From JAUYQR01 sp050632395 (lineage in GTDB: Bacteria > Pseudomonadota > Alphaproteobacteria > Rhodobacterales > Rhodobacteraceae), in the NCBI RefSeq assembly GCF_050632395.1, contig NZ_CP192600.1, forward strand, positions 2,790,001 through 2,854,000: 64,000 nucleotides of DNA, given 5' to 3'. Shown here one piece after another: positions 27,276 to 36,327 of this stretch (position 1 is its first letter; every line of letters begins with the position of its first letter). The position numbers were made by a program, and so were the translations under genes. The notes under the pieces are model-generated. The model made no database searches, was not told the origin of the DNA, and was given only the letters and a program-made list of their open reading frames with translations.

Positions 27276-29657
27276 TTAGCGGCTCGCGGTGCGCATGAGC
27301 GGGCTGATGACCCGCACCTCGACCCGGCGGTTGCGCGGCTCATTGGCTTGGGTATCAACCAGAAGTTCGGTTTCGCCGTAGCCCTGGATCACCATGTTTT
27401 CCGGCGGAATGTCGAAGTATTCCGTCAGCGCCCGCGCCACCGATTCTGCACGACGGTCAGACAGCGCGAGGTTCATCGCGGCCTTGCCGGTAGCGTCGGT
27501 GTGGCCTTCCACAAGGAAGATCTCGGCCGGGTTTTCATCCAGCAAGTCCTGCATCACCCGGCCAAGGTCAGCCAGATTGCGCGCCTCTTCGGCCGCGATT
27601 GCAGACGACCCGCTGGCAAAAGTGATGCTTTCGACGTCGATCGTGGCCGCAAGCGCCCGAACCTCGGGAATGTCGCGGATCTGGCGGAGTGAGAACTTGC
27701 GCCCGGCGCGGTCGGCTTCGACGGCGGCAAGCTCCAGTTTCAAGGCAGCGTCGTCGTCCTTGGACGAGATCACGATGCGCTTGCGCGGCTTCGGCAGATC
27801 CTCGACATAAACGACTTCTTCGGCGGCAAGATCGTCGATCAGCACCATCTCGCGGCCTTGGCTGTCGTATTGCGCGCGGCGCAGGACGCGGCCGGTTGCA
27901 TTTCGGATCGTTACAACCTGCGTGCCGTCGGCGCGTTCCACGATCGTGCGGGTAGATCCGTCTGCGTAGGTTTCAGTGCGCACGGTCGACCCCGGCTGGC
28001 GGATGATCGAATCGTCATCCTTCAGCACGCGGTAGGTGCCGTCAGGTTGCAGCACGATCACGCGGTCCCCGGTGTTGGAGACGACACGCCCGCCGCCAAC
28101 CCCATCGACCGGGCCTTCGTTCACGACCTGACCGCCATCAGCCGGCGGCTGGGCCGCACGGATCAGCGCCCCGACTGTCAGTGCGCCAAGCACCACAAGC
28201 CCCGCCTTTTCAAGATCGGACAGCTTGTTCTTCTTGCCTTCCGACACGGCGACCGGCGCCGCTGCAAATTCTTCGCCCGAGGTGCGGACGTTTTCGTTGG
28301 TCAGTACTTCGGTGACGGCGCTGATGGCATCGGCAGGCGCTTCGGTTTCCAGAAGCGATTTGCCTTCAACCGGAGCCGGCTGTTCGGCCAAGGTCTCGGC
28401 AGCGCCAAGGGTTGCCGGATTGACTGTCGTCGGATCTGCAGACAGGAGGTTGGTCAATGTCTCGACCTGCGTTTCGGTCACCTCGGGTGCGTCAACCGGT
28501 TCGGCCTCGGCAACCGCAGGGTCTTCCGGAGCGGTGGCCAAACCTGCGGCGGGATCAACGACCTGGCCATCTTCGGTAACCGCAAGCTCTGCTTCGGCTT
28601 CCGACAAAGCGGCGGCGTCTGCGGCAGCGGCGGCTTCGGGATCAGCCGGTGCTGCTTCGACACCAGCTTCAGCTTCGGTCGCGGGTGCTTCCACAGCCGG
28701 TTCTTCCACAGCCGGTTCTTCGACCGCAGGCTCTTCGGCCGCAGGCTCTTCGGCGACTGGTGCTTCGGCTGCGGGTGCTTCAACGACAGGCTCTTCGGCT
28801 GCCGGTTGTTCGGTTGCGGGCTCTTCGGCCACAGGCGCTTCTGCGGCGGGTTCTTCCACTGCCGGTTCTTCCGCCACAGGTTGCTCGGCGGCAGGCTCTT
28901 CAACCGCAGGCTCTTCGACCGCAGGCTGTTCGGCCGTCGGTTCTTCGACGGCGGGCTCTTCGAGCACAGGCTCTTCGGCTGCCGGTTCTTCGACGGCAGG
29001 CTCTTCAACCACAGGTGCTTCGGCCGCGGGTTGCTCTTCCACTGCAGGCTGCTCTGCTGCGGGTTCTTCAGCCGGGGCCTGTTCGGCCGCGCCAGCGGCA
29101 GCTTCGGCTTCGACTTGCGCAGCGGCGGCAGCGGCGGCTTCTTCCTCGGCTGCCGTGGCGGCGGCTTCGGCTTCGGCCTGGACCTTAGCCTGGGCATCGG
29201 CCTCGGCGGCAGCGGCATCGGCGGCGGCCTGGGCTTCAGCGGCGGCGGCGGCGGCTGCTTCGGCTTCGGCCTGGGCGTTGGCATCGGCTTCGGCGGCTGC
29301 TGCTGCCTCGGCGGCGGCCTTGGACTGCGCCTCTGCCTCGGCGGCGGCGGCGGCGGCGGCTTCGGCCTGCTGGGCCTCTACGGCTGCGGCTTCGGTTGCG
29401 GCCGCTGCGGCAGCGGCGGCTTCGGCGGCGGCGGCTTCTGCTTCGGCAGTGGCAGCCTTGGCAGCCTCGGCCTCGACAAGAGCAGCGGTGATTGCGTCAA
29501 TATCGCACGGCAGGTCGGCGGTCGGGATGCAGAGCACCGAACCATCCGGCCCCAGAACCGATCCGTCTTCGGCAAGCGTCTGGGCAAAACCCGGAAGCGT
29601 TGCCATGGGCGACATGGCCACGGACAGCGCCGTTGTGGAAATCAATAGTCTTCTCAT
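27276..29657 (-). CDS. OmpA-family outer-membrane/peptidoglycan-binding protein with Ala-Glu and Pro-Glu repeat rods
   Basis: The 793-residue product has a signal peptide (residues 1-26), a pair of cysteines (43 and 51), a very long Ala/Glu-rich helical region (about 55-192) and some 26 xxEEP-type pentads (194-325). A linker follows, then a hydrophobic helix (485-499), a basic/acidic domain (about 540-650) and a C-terminal OmpA-like domain (about 675-785) with GHTDATGKAAMNLALSDRRA (in part) and the NRRVEVR end. ATG 29657 has AGAGGA upstream. The OmpA domain binds diaminopimelate in peptidoglycan. The mid-protein helix is unusual. It interrupts a set of molybdenum-enzyme maturation genes. Confidence 0.85.
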   Translation of the reverse strand: MRRLLISTTALSVAMSPMATLPGFAQTLAEDGSVLGPDGSVLCIPTADLPCDIDAITAALVEAEAAKAATAEAEAAAAEAAAAAAAATEAAAVEAQQAEAAAAAAAEAEAQSKAAAEAAAAAEADANAQAEAEAAAAAAAEAQAAADAAAAEADAQAKVQAEAEAAATAAEEEAAAAAAAQVEAEAAAGAAEQAPAEEPAAEQPAVEEQPAAEAPVVEEPAVEEPAAEEPVLEEPAVEEPTAEQPAVEEPAVEEPAAEQPVAEEPAVEEPAAEAPVAEEPATEQPAAEEPVVEAPAAEAPVAEEPAAEEPAVEEPAVEEPAVEAPATEAEAGVEAAPADPEAAAAADAAALSEAEAELAVTEDGQVVDPAAGLATAPEDPAVAEAEPVDAPEVTETQVETLTNLLSADPTTVNPATLGAAETLAEQPAPVEGKSLLETEAPADAISAVTEVLTNENVRTSGEEFAAAPVAVSEGKKNKLSDLEKAGLVVLGALTVGALIRAAQPPADGGQVVNEGPVDGVGGGRVVSNTGDRVIVLQPDGTYRVLKDDDSIIRQPGSTVRTETYADGSTRTIVERADGTQVVTIRNATGRVLRRAQYDSQGREMVLIDDLAAEEVVYVEDLPKPRKRIVISSKDDDAALKLELAAVEADRAGRKFSLRQIRDIPEVRALAATIDVESITFASGSSAIAAEEARNLADLGRVMQDLLDENPAEIFLVEGHTDATGKAAMNLALSDRRAESVARALTEYFDIPPENMVIQGYGETELLVDTQANEPRNRRVEVRVISPLMRTASR
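28683..29078 (-). repeat. Tandem 15-bp coding repeat, about 26 pentads of the xxEEP type
   Basis: Encodes residues 194-325 of the OmpA-type protein as near-regular units of AVEEP, AAEEP, AAEQP and VAEEP. Period is 5 residues (15 bases). Units are divergent at synonymous positions, so the array looks maintained for its protein sequence. It resembles the stiff Pro-Glu spacers of wall-spanning proteins such as TonB. Confidence 0.8.
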
Positions 29658-29835
29658 GACAAATCCTCTTCTGCCAGACCATGCACAACGCCCAATGATT
29701 CGCATCGGTTCCGCGGCAGGCCTTTCTCGGCCCCGACGAAAGCGCCCCTTCGCGATGATAAGCGATATCACGGCGGCGAAAGGCGATAGCGCAGGGTTAC
29801 AGCTCGCTTAGCATCCAGCGTGCGGGATTGGCCAG

Positions 29836-31098
29836 TCAGGCAGCCCCGATCAGCGCCATGAGGCGCGCCTTTTCGCCGGTGTCGCCGGGATCGGATATCG
29901 CACGGCCAAGCTCTTCGAGCGAGGCGACGGAATGGCTGGCACGAAAGCTGTCGACATGGGGCAACATGGCGCGGATGCCGCTGGCCTTTGGGGCAAAGCC
30001 GGTCCAGCGCAACAGCGGATTGAGCCAGATCAGGCGGCGGCAGGACAGGTGCAGGCGCTGCATCTCGGCGGCCAGCGCGCCGGTCGGATCGCGGTCAAGC
30101 CCGTCGGTGATAAGCAGGATAACCGCCCCCTGCCCCAGCACGCGGCGCGACCAATCGCGGTTGAAGGCATGCAGGCTGGCCCCGATGCGGGTGCCGCCAG
30201 ACCAATCCTGCGCCTCGGCCCCGGCGGCGTTGAGGGCGGCATCGACATCGCGGGTCTTGAGGTGGCGGGTGATGTTGGTCAGCCGGGTGCCAAAGGTGAA
30301 GGCGTGGACGCGCGCCCAGCCCTGGCCTTTGCGGTTGGCGACGGCGTGGACAAAGTGAAGGACCATGCGGGAATAATCCGACATCGAGCCCGAGATGTCG
30401 CACAGCACGACAAGGTTCGGCCATCGGGTGACCGGGGCCTTGCGCGCAAGCCGCGTGATCTCGCCGCCATGGCGGAGCGACAGGCGGAGGGTCTGGCGCA
30501 GGTCGATCGCGGGGCCGGACAAGGCCGCACGGCTGCGGCGGGTGACAAGCGGTTTCACCGGCAGCGACAGGCGGGCGAGCATGCGCTTGGCATCGGCCAT
30601 CTCGGCCACGGACATCAGCTCGAAATCGAGGGTGCGGAGCCGTTCTTCGGCCGACATGGTGGCGGTGGCGTCGATTTCGATTTCGTCGTCCGCTGGCGCG
30701 TCGGTCTGTGGCGCGGGGGGCGGAGTGGTGCCGTCCAGCAGCGCCTCGGCGGCGCGGCGTTCGGCGGGGGCGGCGGGGCGGTCTTCCTGCACGCCGCGGA
30801 TCTGCGGCAAAAGCATCGACATCATGTGTTCAAGATAGCGCGGATCGCGCCAGAACAGGCGGAACACCTCGCGGAACACGCGGCGTTCCTCGGGGCGGCT
30901 GACGAGGCAGGCTTGCAGCACGTGGTAGAAATCGGTGCGGTCGGTGAAGCCAGCGGCTTCGACCGCGCGGATCGTGTCGACGACGCGGCCGGGGCCGATG
31001 GGCAGGCCAGCCTTGCGCAGCGCCCGGGCGAAATGGGTGATGTTGTGGGCAAGCTTGCCGTCTTCGGGCAGATCGAGGGGCGCGTAGTCAGTGGCCAT
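29836..31098 (-). CDS. VWA-domain protein of the CoxE family
   Basis: The 420-residue product begins MATDYAPLDLPEDG and has the C-terminal VWA fold with its metal-ion-dependent adhesion site DISGSMSDYS (about residues 240-249) and a second ligand at TDGLDRD. CoxE-type VWA proteins act with MoxR-type ATPases (CoxD) as chaperones that build the active site of CO dehydrogenase and related enzymes. The MoxR gene lies just upstream on the same strand. ATG 31098 matches the family start and overlaps the metallo-beta-lactamase gene by 11 bases; ATG 31116 would also be in frame. Confidence 0.87.
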   Translation of the reverse strand: MATDYAPLDLPEDGKLAHNITHFARALRKAGLPIGPGRVVDTIRAVEAAGFTDRTDFYHVLQACLVSRPEERRVFREVFRLFWRDPRYLEHMMSMLLPQIRGVQEDRPAAPAERRAAEALLDGTTPPPAPQTDAPADDEIEIDATATMSAEERLRTLDFELMSVAEMADAKRMLARLSLPVKPLVTRRSRAALSGPAIDLRQTLRLSLRHGGEITRLARKAPVTRWPNLVVLCDISGSMSDYSRMVLHFVHAVANRKGQGWARVHAFTFGTRLTNITRHLKTRDVDAALNAAGAEAQDWSGGTRIGASLHAFNRDWSRRVLGQGAVILLITDGLDRDPTGALAAEMQRLHLSCRRLIWLNPLLRWTGFAPKASGIRAMLPHVDSFRASHSVASLEELGRAISDPGDTGEKARLMALIGAA

Positions 31099-31942
31099 GC
31101 GCGCGGACCCGGGCAAGGTTCAGGCGGTGGATGCCCTCGTAGGGCGCAAACCAGGTGAGGTTGCGGGCAGCAAGGTCGGCGGCGATCAGGTCGTGCAGCG
31201 GCGTGTCGGAGGGGCTTGTGAGGTGGGTGACGTAGCGGATGGTGGCGTCGATCAGGCCGGGGCCGTAGCCGCCCGATGCGATCACGTCAGGGTCGCCGTG
31301 GCAGGGCAGGATGTGGCGGGGCTGAAGCGCCTTGAGGCGGGCGAGATCGGCAAGGTGGGCTGCGAGGTGGTCGGGTTCCGCGACGTAGGTCACGGTATCC
31401 TCGACCGTGTCGCCGGCAAGGAGGATGCGGCTGCCCGGGAGCCAGAGGACGGTCGCGTCGTCGGAATGGATGTTTACGTGGATGAGGTCGATCCGGGTCG
31501 GGCCGAGGGTGAGGGTCAGGCGGTCGTCATAGGTGGTGGTGGGCAGGATCAGGGGGCGGATCGGCGGCCAGCGCGTTTCGGATTCCAGATCGGCCCGGTT
31601 CGCGGTAAGGTGCGCTGCGGTGCGGGTGGAAGCGATGATGTGGGCATCCGCAAAGGCTTCGGTGCCGGCGATATGGTCGCGGTGCCAGTGGCTGAGGATG
31701 ACGCCGAAGGTGCGGACGCCGAGAGTTTCGAGATGCGCGCGGATCGCCCGCCCGTGCGCAAGGGTGGTGCCGGTATCGTAGACGATGGCCTGATCGTCAT
31801 GGACAAGCGCGTAACTGGCTATTCCCAGCGACAATGCGCCGTCATCCACCCAATTGTCCCGCGGATCGAAACGATAGCCGGGGATGCGGCCATCGTAGAA
31901 GGCGAGAATGCCGGGGTGCGGGGTGAAGATTCGCAGATGCAT
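31088..31942 (-). CDS. Metallo-beta-lactamase-fold hydrolase
   Basis: The 284-residue product has the MBL zinc-site motif SHWHRDH (about residues 84-90), a further His in LIHVNIHSDD, Asp in LLAGDTVEDT and His in ILPCHGDP. All metal ligands are intact, so it should be a hydrolase. The substrate cannot be told. It lies between the MoxR ATPase and the CoxE-like gene and overlaps the latter, so it belongs to that operon. A role in it would be a guess; simple bystander is possible. Confidence 0.85.
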   Translation of the reverse strand: MHLRIFTPHPGILAFYDGRIPGYRFDPRDNWVDDGALSLGIASYALVHDDQAIVYDTGTTLAHGRAIRAHLETLGVRTFGVILSHWHRDHIAGTEAFADAHIIASTRTAAHLTANRADLESETRWPPIRPLILPTTTYDDRLTLTLGPTRIDLIHVNIHSDDATVLWLPGSRILLAGDTVEDTVTYVAEPDHLAAHLADLARLKALQPRHILPCHGDPDVIASGGYGPGLIDATIRYVTHLTSPSDTPLHDLIAADLAARNLTWFAPYEGIHRLNLARVRAHGH

Positions 31943-31969
31943 GGCGGGCCTTCGGCTTGGGCGCTGGCG

Positions 31970-32023
31970 CCGGGGGCTGTCTGCCCCCGGACCCCCGAGG
32001 ATATTTCGAGACAGATGAAATCA
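31970..32023 (+). repeat. Dispersed intergenic element, copy 4 (tail type I)
   Basis: A 7-bp hairpin (CCGGGGG and CCCCCGG, 7-base loop) is followed by GAGGATATTT, two bases, and GAGACAGATGAAA. The tail ends exactly at the stop codon of the minus-strand MoxR gene (32021-32023). Read in the direction of that operon, the tail comes first and the hairpin last. Confidence 0.7.
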
Positions 32024-32932
32024 GGCAGGCAGCACGTCGCGGCGCACGGTGTCGAGCAGGCGGGCGGCCTCGGAGCCTTGCAGTTTCTGGATGTCATCTT
32101 GATATTTCAGGATGGCGCCCAGCGTGTCGGAGATGACTTCGGGCGAAAGCTGCACGACGTCGAGGGCGAGGAGGCATTTCGCCCAGTCGATGGTTTCGGC
32201 CACGCCGGGGCGCTTGAACAGGTCTTCGCGGCGCAGGGCTTGCACGAACGCCACCACCTCGCGGCTGAGGCTTTCGCTCGCCTCGGGGGCGCGGGCGTGG
32301 AGGATCGCAAGCTCGCGGGCGAAATCGGGGAAATCGACCCAGTGGTAGAGACAGCGGCGTTTCAGCGCGTCGTGCACCTCGCGCGTGCGGTTGGAGGTGA
32401 GGATCACGATCGGCGGTTCGGGGGCACGGATGGTGCCGAGTTCCGGGATGGTGACCTGAAAATCGGAGAGAGCCTCCAGCAGGAAGGCTTCGAAGGGTTC
32501 GTCGGTGCGGTCCAACTCGTCGATCAGAAGGACCGGGGCGCCGCCGGGTTGCGGGCGCATGGCGGCCAGAAGCGGGCGTTCGATCAGATAGTCTTCGGTG
32601 AAAAGTTCGGTCCTCAGCGCGTCGCGGTCGCCTGCCCCGGTCGCCTCGGCGGTGCGGATCGCGATCATCTGGGCGGCGAAGTTCCATTCGGCCACGGCGG
32701 AAGACGCATCGAGGCCTTCGTAGCATTGCAAGCGGATCAGGCGGCGGCCAAGACCGGTGGCGATGGCCTTGGCGATCTCGGTCTTGCCGACGCCGGCCTC
32801 GCCTTCGAGAAACAGCGGCCGGCCGAGTTTGAGGGAAAGGAACACCACTGTCGCAAGGGCGCGCGAGGCGACGTAGTTCTGCCCGGCAAGCAGGGTTTCG
32901 ACGGCGTCGATGGACGTGGGGTTCGCGGTCAC
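32021..32932 (-). CDS. MoxR/CoxD-type AAA+ ATPase (GTG start)
   Basis: The 303-residue ATPase has Walker A GEAGVGKTEI (about residues 44-53), Walker B VLLIDELDRTDEP and sensor 1 ILTSNRTRE. MoxR ATPases work with VWA proteins to mature metalloenzymes, and the CoxE-like VWA gene is in the same operon. The start is taken as GTG 32932 because GGAG lies 6 bases upstream and it gives the usual N terminus; the GTG overlaps the LysR stop as GTGA. The open frame upstream of it is antisense or out-of-frame to LysR. Confidence is high for the family, moderate for the start. Confidence 0.92.
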   Translation of the reverse strand: MTANPTSIDAVETLLAGQNYVASRALATVVFLSLKLGRPLFLEGEAGVGKTEIAKAIATGLGRRLIRLQCYEGLDASSAVAEWNFAAQMIAIRTAEATGAGDRDALRTELFTEDYLIERPLLAAMRPQPGGAPVLLIDELDRTDEPFEAFLLEALSDFQVTIPELGTIRAPEPPIVILTSNRTREVHDALKRRCLYHWVDFPDFARELAILHARAPEASESLSREVVAFVQALRREDLFKRPGVAETIDWAKCLLALDVVQLSPEVISDTLGAILKYQDDIQKLQGSEAARLLDTVRRDVLPA

Positions 32933-33870
32933 GGCGTGCTCCGGTCTGGTGATGCATGCTTGGCTGCGGTGCCGGGTGCGGTCAAGGCGGCATCTTTGGC
33001 TTCGGCGCAGGCCCATGTGCGGAACGAGGTGAGCGGGCCGCGGGGCGGGCGGTTCTGCGGCCAGACGAGGTGGTAGCTGCCCAAAGCCGGGATCGACGGG
33101 CCGAAGATCGGGATGAGGCGGCCTTCGGCAAGTTCGCGCTGGATCAGGAAGGTGGGGATCAGGGCAAGGCCGAGGCCGTGCACCGCGCCTTGGGTCAGGG
33201 TGGCGAACTGGTCGAACATCATGCCGGGCGGGCGCTGGCCGGGCAGCCCGTGGTGCGCAAGCCAGCGGCCCCAGTCGCCGGGGCGACTTTGCATCTGGAG
33301 GAGCGGGTGGGCGAGGATGTCGTCGGGGCGCGCAAGGGGGCCGGTGAGAGATGGGGCGGCGACGGCGAGGATGTCTTCGTCCATGAGTTTCAGGTAATCG
33401 ACGCCGGGCCAATCCTGCCGGCCATAGTGGATGGCCGCGTCAAAGCCCGAGCCTTCGAATTCGAAGGGGCGCAGGCGGGTGGAGAGGTTCACCGTGACCT
33501 CGGGATGCGCTCGGGCGAAGGAGGCGAGACGCGGGGCGAGCCAGTGCATGCCGAAGGCGGGCAGGATGGCAAGGTTCAGGCTGCCGCCGGTGGGGTTGGC
33601 GCGCAGGGTGAGCGAGGCGGAGGCCAGCGTTTCAAGGGCGCGGCGGACTTCGACCACATAATCCTCGGCCGCCGGAGTGAGGCGCAGGCGCTGCCGGTCG
33701 CGGTTGAGGAGCGTGACGCCAAGCTGGTCTTCCAGCGCCTTCAGCGCGCGGCTGATGGCGCCTTGGGTCAGGGCCAGTTCTTCCGCTGCGGCGGAGGCGG
33801 TGCCGAGGCGGGCGACAGACTCCAGCGCCATCAGCGAGGCGATGGAGGGCAGGTAACGGCGGGGGAGCAT
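32929..33870 (-). CDS. LysR-family transcriptional regulator (GcvA-like)
   Basis: The 313-residue product has a LysR helix-turn-helix (about residues 8-66, with EELALTQGAISRALKALEDQLG, in part) and a substrate-binding domain of the GcvA type (about 95-295). It is divergent from glutaryl-CoA dehydrogenase, which it likely controls, and a perfect T-N11-A dyad sits right at its start codon. It overlaps the MoxR start by GTGA, so MoxR may be read from its transcript too. The inducer is unknown; glutarate or glutaryl-CoA would fit. Confidence 0.93.
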   Translation of the reverse strand: MLPRRYLPSIASLMALESVARLGTASAAAEELALTQGAISRALKALEDQLGVTLLNRDRQRLRLTPAAEDYVVEVRRALETLASASLTLRANPTGGSLNLAILPAFGMHWLAPRLASFARAHPEVTVNLSTRLRPFEFEGSGFDAAIHYGRQDWPGVDYLKLMDEDILAVAAPSLTGPLARPDDILAHPLLQMQSRPGDWGRWLAHHGLPGQRPPGMMFDQFATLTQGAVHGLGLALIPTFLIQRELAEGRLIPIFGPSIPALGSYHLVWPQNRPPRGPLTSFRTWACAEAKDAALTAPGTAAKHASPDRSTP

Positions 33871-33871
33871 T

Positions 33872-33886
33872 ATGAGGTTTCCTCAT
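33872..33886 (+). promoter_or_regulatory. LysR box (T-N11-A dyad) between LysR and gcdH
   Basis: ATGAGG-TTT-CCTCAT is a perfect 6-bp inverted repeat that contains the LysR consensus T-N11-A. It begins two bases before the LysR start codon on the minus strand and 76 bases before the gcdH start, which fits autoregulation together with control of gcdH. Confidence 0.55.
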
Positions 33887-33961
33887 GAACCTGCGACAGG
33901 GTTTCGATAGAACGGACGCGCGTTTCGTGCAATCCTTTCGGGAAGAATGATGGAGATTGCC

Positions 33962-35182
33962 ATGCTGGACGCACCGAAGTTGAAATCGAAGGACGCACCT
34001 GATCTGGGGCGATTCGACTGGGAAGACCCCTTCCGGCTGGAGGACCAGCTGACCGAAGAGGAGCGGATGCTGCGCGACGGGGCGCGGGCCTATGCGCAGG
34101 AAAAGCTGCAGCCGCGCGTGGTGGCGGCCTACCGGGAGGAAACGACCGACCCCGGCATCTTCCGCGAGATGGGGGAAATGGGCCTTCTGGGCGTGACGGT
34201 GCCAGAGGAATACGGCGGGCTGGGGGCCAGCTATGTCGCCTACGGGCTGGTGGCGCGGGAAGTGGAGCGGGTCGACAGTGGCTATCGCAGCATGATGAGC
34301 GTGCAGTCGAGCCTGGTGATGTATCCGATCTACGCCTATGGCACCGAGGCGCAGCGGGTGAAGTTTCTACCGAAACTGGCCAGTGGGGAATGGATCGGCT
34401 GTTTCGGCCTGACCGAACCGGATGCTGGTTCTGACCCGGCGGGAATGAAGACGACGGCGAAGAAGACCGCAACGGGCTATGTTTTGAATGGCGCGAAGAT
34501 GTGGATTTCGAACGCGCCGATCGCGGATGTGTTCGTGGTCTGGGCCAAGTCCGAGGCGCATGGCGGCAAGATCAAGGGCTTCGTGCTGGAGAAGGGTATG
34601 AAGGGCCTTTCGGCGCCGAAGGTCGGCGGCAAGCTGTCGCTGCGCGCCTCGATCACCGGCGAGATCGTGATGAAGGACGTGGCGGTGGGTGAGGACGCGC
34701 TCTTGCCGTTCGTCGAAGGGCTGAAAGGGCCGTTCGGCTGCCTGAACCGGGCGCGGTATGGCATCAGCTGGGGCGTGATGGGGGCGGCGGAGTTCTGCAT
34801 GCATGCGGCCCGGCAATACGGGCTGGATCGCAAGCAGTTCGGCAAGCCCTTGGCGCAGACGCAGCTCTTTCAGTTGAAGCTGGCCAACATGATGACCGAG
34901 ATTTCGCTGGGCCTGCAGGGCAGCTTGCGCGTCGGGCGGCTCCTTGATGAGGCGAATGCGGCGCCCGAGATGATTTCCATCGTCAAGCGCAACAACTGCG
35001 GCAAAGCGCTGGACGCTGCCCGCTGGGCGCGGGACATGCACGGAGGCAACGGCATCCAGGAAGATTTCCAGGTGATGCGCCACATGGTGAACCTGGAAAC
35101 GGTCAACACCTATGAAGGCACGCATGACGTGCACGCGTTGATCCTGGGCCGCGCAATCACCGGACTGCAGGCGTTTTTCTGA
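33962..35182 (+). CDS. gcdH: Glutaryl-CoA dehydrogenase (acyl-CoA dehydrogenase family)
   Basis: FAD enzyme that oxidises and decarboxylates glutaryl-CoA to crotonyl-CoA in lysine and tryptophan breakdown. The 406-residue product carries the family segments CFGLTEPDAGSDPAGMKT, WISNAPIADVFVVWAK (both in part) and RDMHGGNGIQEDF, and the catalytic Glu of GcdH in the segment NTYEGTHDVHALILGRAITG (here the Glu of YEGTHD). The GcdH-type C terminus supports this over other acyl-CoA dehydrogenases. ATG 33962 has GGAG upstream. LysR divergent. Confidence 0.93.
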   Translation: MLDAPKLKSKDAPDLGRFDWEDPFRLEDQLTEEERMLRDGARAYAQEKLQPRVVAAYREETTDPGIFREMGEMGLLGVTVPEEYGGLGASYVAYGLVAREVERVDSGYRSMMSVQSSLVMYPIYAYGTEAQRVKFLPKLASGEWIGCFGLTEPDAGSDPAGMKTTAKKTATGYVLNGAKMWISNAPIADVFVVWAKSEAHGGKIKGFVLEKGMKGLSAPKVGGKLSLRASITGEIVMKDVAVGEDALLPFVEGLKGPFGCLNRARYGISWGVMGAAEFCMHAARQYGLDRKQFGKPLAQTQLFQLKLANMMTEISLGLQGSLRVGRLLDEANAAPEMISIVKRNNCGKALDAARWARDMHGGNGIQEDFQVMRHMVNLETVNTYEGTHDVHALILGRAITGLQAFF

Positions 35183-35235
35183 TTTGGCCCGCTGGCGCCG
35201 GTCGTGCTAACCCGTGATCGGCGCATGGGTTGGGG

Positions 35236-35276
35236 CGTCGGAGCCTCCGGCGGGGATATTTTGGGACAGATGAAAC
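35236..35276 (+). repeat. Dispersed intergenic element, copy 5 (tail type I)
   Basis: CGGAG-C-CTCCG dyad, then GGGGATATTTT, GGGACAGATGAAAC. The first half matches copy 8 (51048-51091), and the tail matches copies 2, 4 and 9. It lies between gcdH and the glycosyltransferase and ends 11 bases before the latter's start. Confidence 0.65.
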
Positions 35277-35286
35277 GGGCGCGGCA

Positions 35287-36327
35287 ATGCGGGTGACGGC
35301 CGTGCTGACGGTCAGGAACGAGGCGTCGTTCCTGCTGGAGTGGCTGGCGCATCACCGGGCCTGCGGGTTTACCGATTTTCTGGTGTTTTCAAACGATTGC
35401 ACCGATGGCACCGACGCGATGCTGGACCGGCTGGAGGCGATGGGCTGGCTGACCCATGTCAGGAATGACGGGCCGCACAAGGAAGGGCCGCAATGGGCTG
35501 CGTTGAAGCTGGCCGACCGGCATCCTCTGGTGCGGGGCGCGGACTGGGTCTTGTATTTTGACATTGATGAATTCGTGAACATCCATGTCGGCGGGCGGAC
35601 GGTCGGCGACCTGCTGGCCGCCCTGCCCGACGCCACCGCAATCACGCTGACCTGGCGCTTTTTCGGCAACGCCGGGGTGGTAGGGTATGAGGATCATCCT
35701 GTCACCCAGACCTTCACCAAGGCCGCACCTGCGGTGCTGCACTGGCCGTGGCGGGCGGCGCTGTTCAAGACGCTTTACCGCAATGATGGCAGCTATGGCC
35801 GGCTTGGCGTTCACCGGCCACGCAACCCTGACCCTGCGCGCCTGCCCGATCAGCGGTGGTATGACGGATCGGGGCGACGGTTGCCCGCGCTCTTTCACCG
35901 CGAGCGGATATTCTCGGACCTCGGGCGCGACAATTTCCGTCTGGTGCAGCTGAACCATTACGCGCTGGGGACGATGGAAGGCTTCGTGGTGAAATGCGAC
36001 CGGGGCAGCGTCTTTCCCGGCGTGACCGGGCTGAACATGGACTACTGGGTGGAGCGCAATTTCTGCGACGTGGAGGACGGTTCGGTGCTGGCTCTGGACA
36101 GCCGCGCCGACCGTCAGGCGCTGCTGGCGGACCCGGTTCTGGGCCCTCTGCACACGGCGGCGGTGGCGTGGCGAAAAGCGCGTTTTCTGACGCTGATGGG
36201 CGAAGAATCATGGCGCAGTCTGTTCGGCCGAATGCTGATGACACCCCCGACACGGGCGATCAGCGCCGAGGAGGCGCGGCTGGTCTGGCGGCACGCAATC
36301 CGGCAAATACCACCTGCGGATGAATAA
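35287..36327 (+). CDS. Glycosyltransferase family 2-like protein
   Basis: The 346-residue product has a GT-A-type fold of the Glyco_tranf_2_4 class. The N terminus reads VTAVLTVRNEASFLLEW, followed by CTDGTDAMLDRLEAMG. The metal- and sugar-nucleotide-binding DxD is in LYFDIDEFVNIH (about residues 92-103). No membrane helix is predicted, so it is likely cytosolic or peripheral. Acceptor and sugar are unknown. The ATG at 35287 is chosen by the family N terminus. It stands next to an unassigned gene that may share a surface-polymer role; this is inference. Confidence 0.85.
   Translation: MRVTAVLTVRNEASFLLEWLAHHRACGFTDFLVFSNDCTDGTDAMLDRLEAMGWLTHVRNDGPHKEGPQWAALKLADRHPLVRGADWVLYFDIDEFVNIHVGGRTVGDLLAALPDATAITLTWRFFGNAGVVGYEDHPVTQTFTKAAPAVLHWPWRAALFKTLYRNDGSYGRLGVHRPRNPDPARLPDQRWYDGSGRRLPALFHRERIFSDLGRDNFRLVQLNHYALGTMEGFVVKCDRGSVFPGVTGLNMDYWVERNFCDVEDGSVLALDSRADRQALLADPVLGPLHTAAVAWRKARFLTLMGEESWRSLFGRMLMTPPTRAISAEEARLVWRHAIRQIPPADE

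Noticed and set aside
28683..29078. CRISPR-like periodic array
   Set aside because: The period of 15 bases is coding, with no spacers; it encodes Pro-Glu pentads.
27858..29811. Very long plus-strand open frames (over 500 codons) across the OmpA-type gene
   Set aside because: They are antisense to a GC-rich tandem repeat whose period of 15 keeps all frames open; translated products are Ser/Ala/Gly-rich repeats without a domain or ribosome site.
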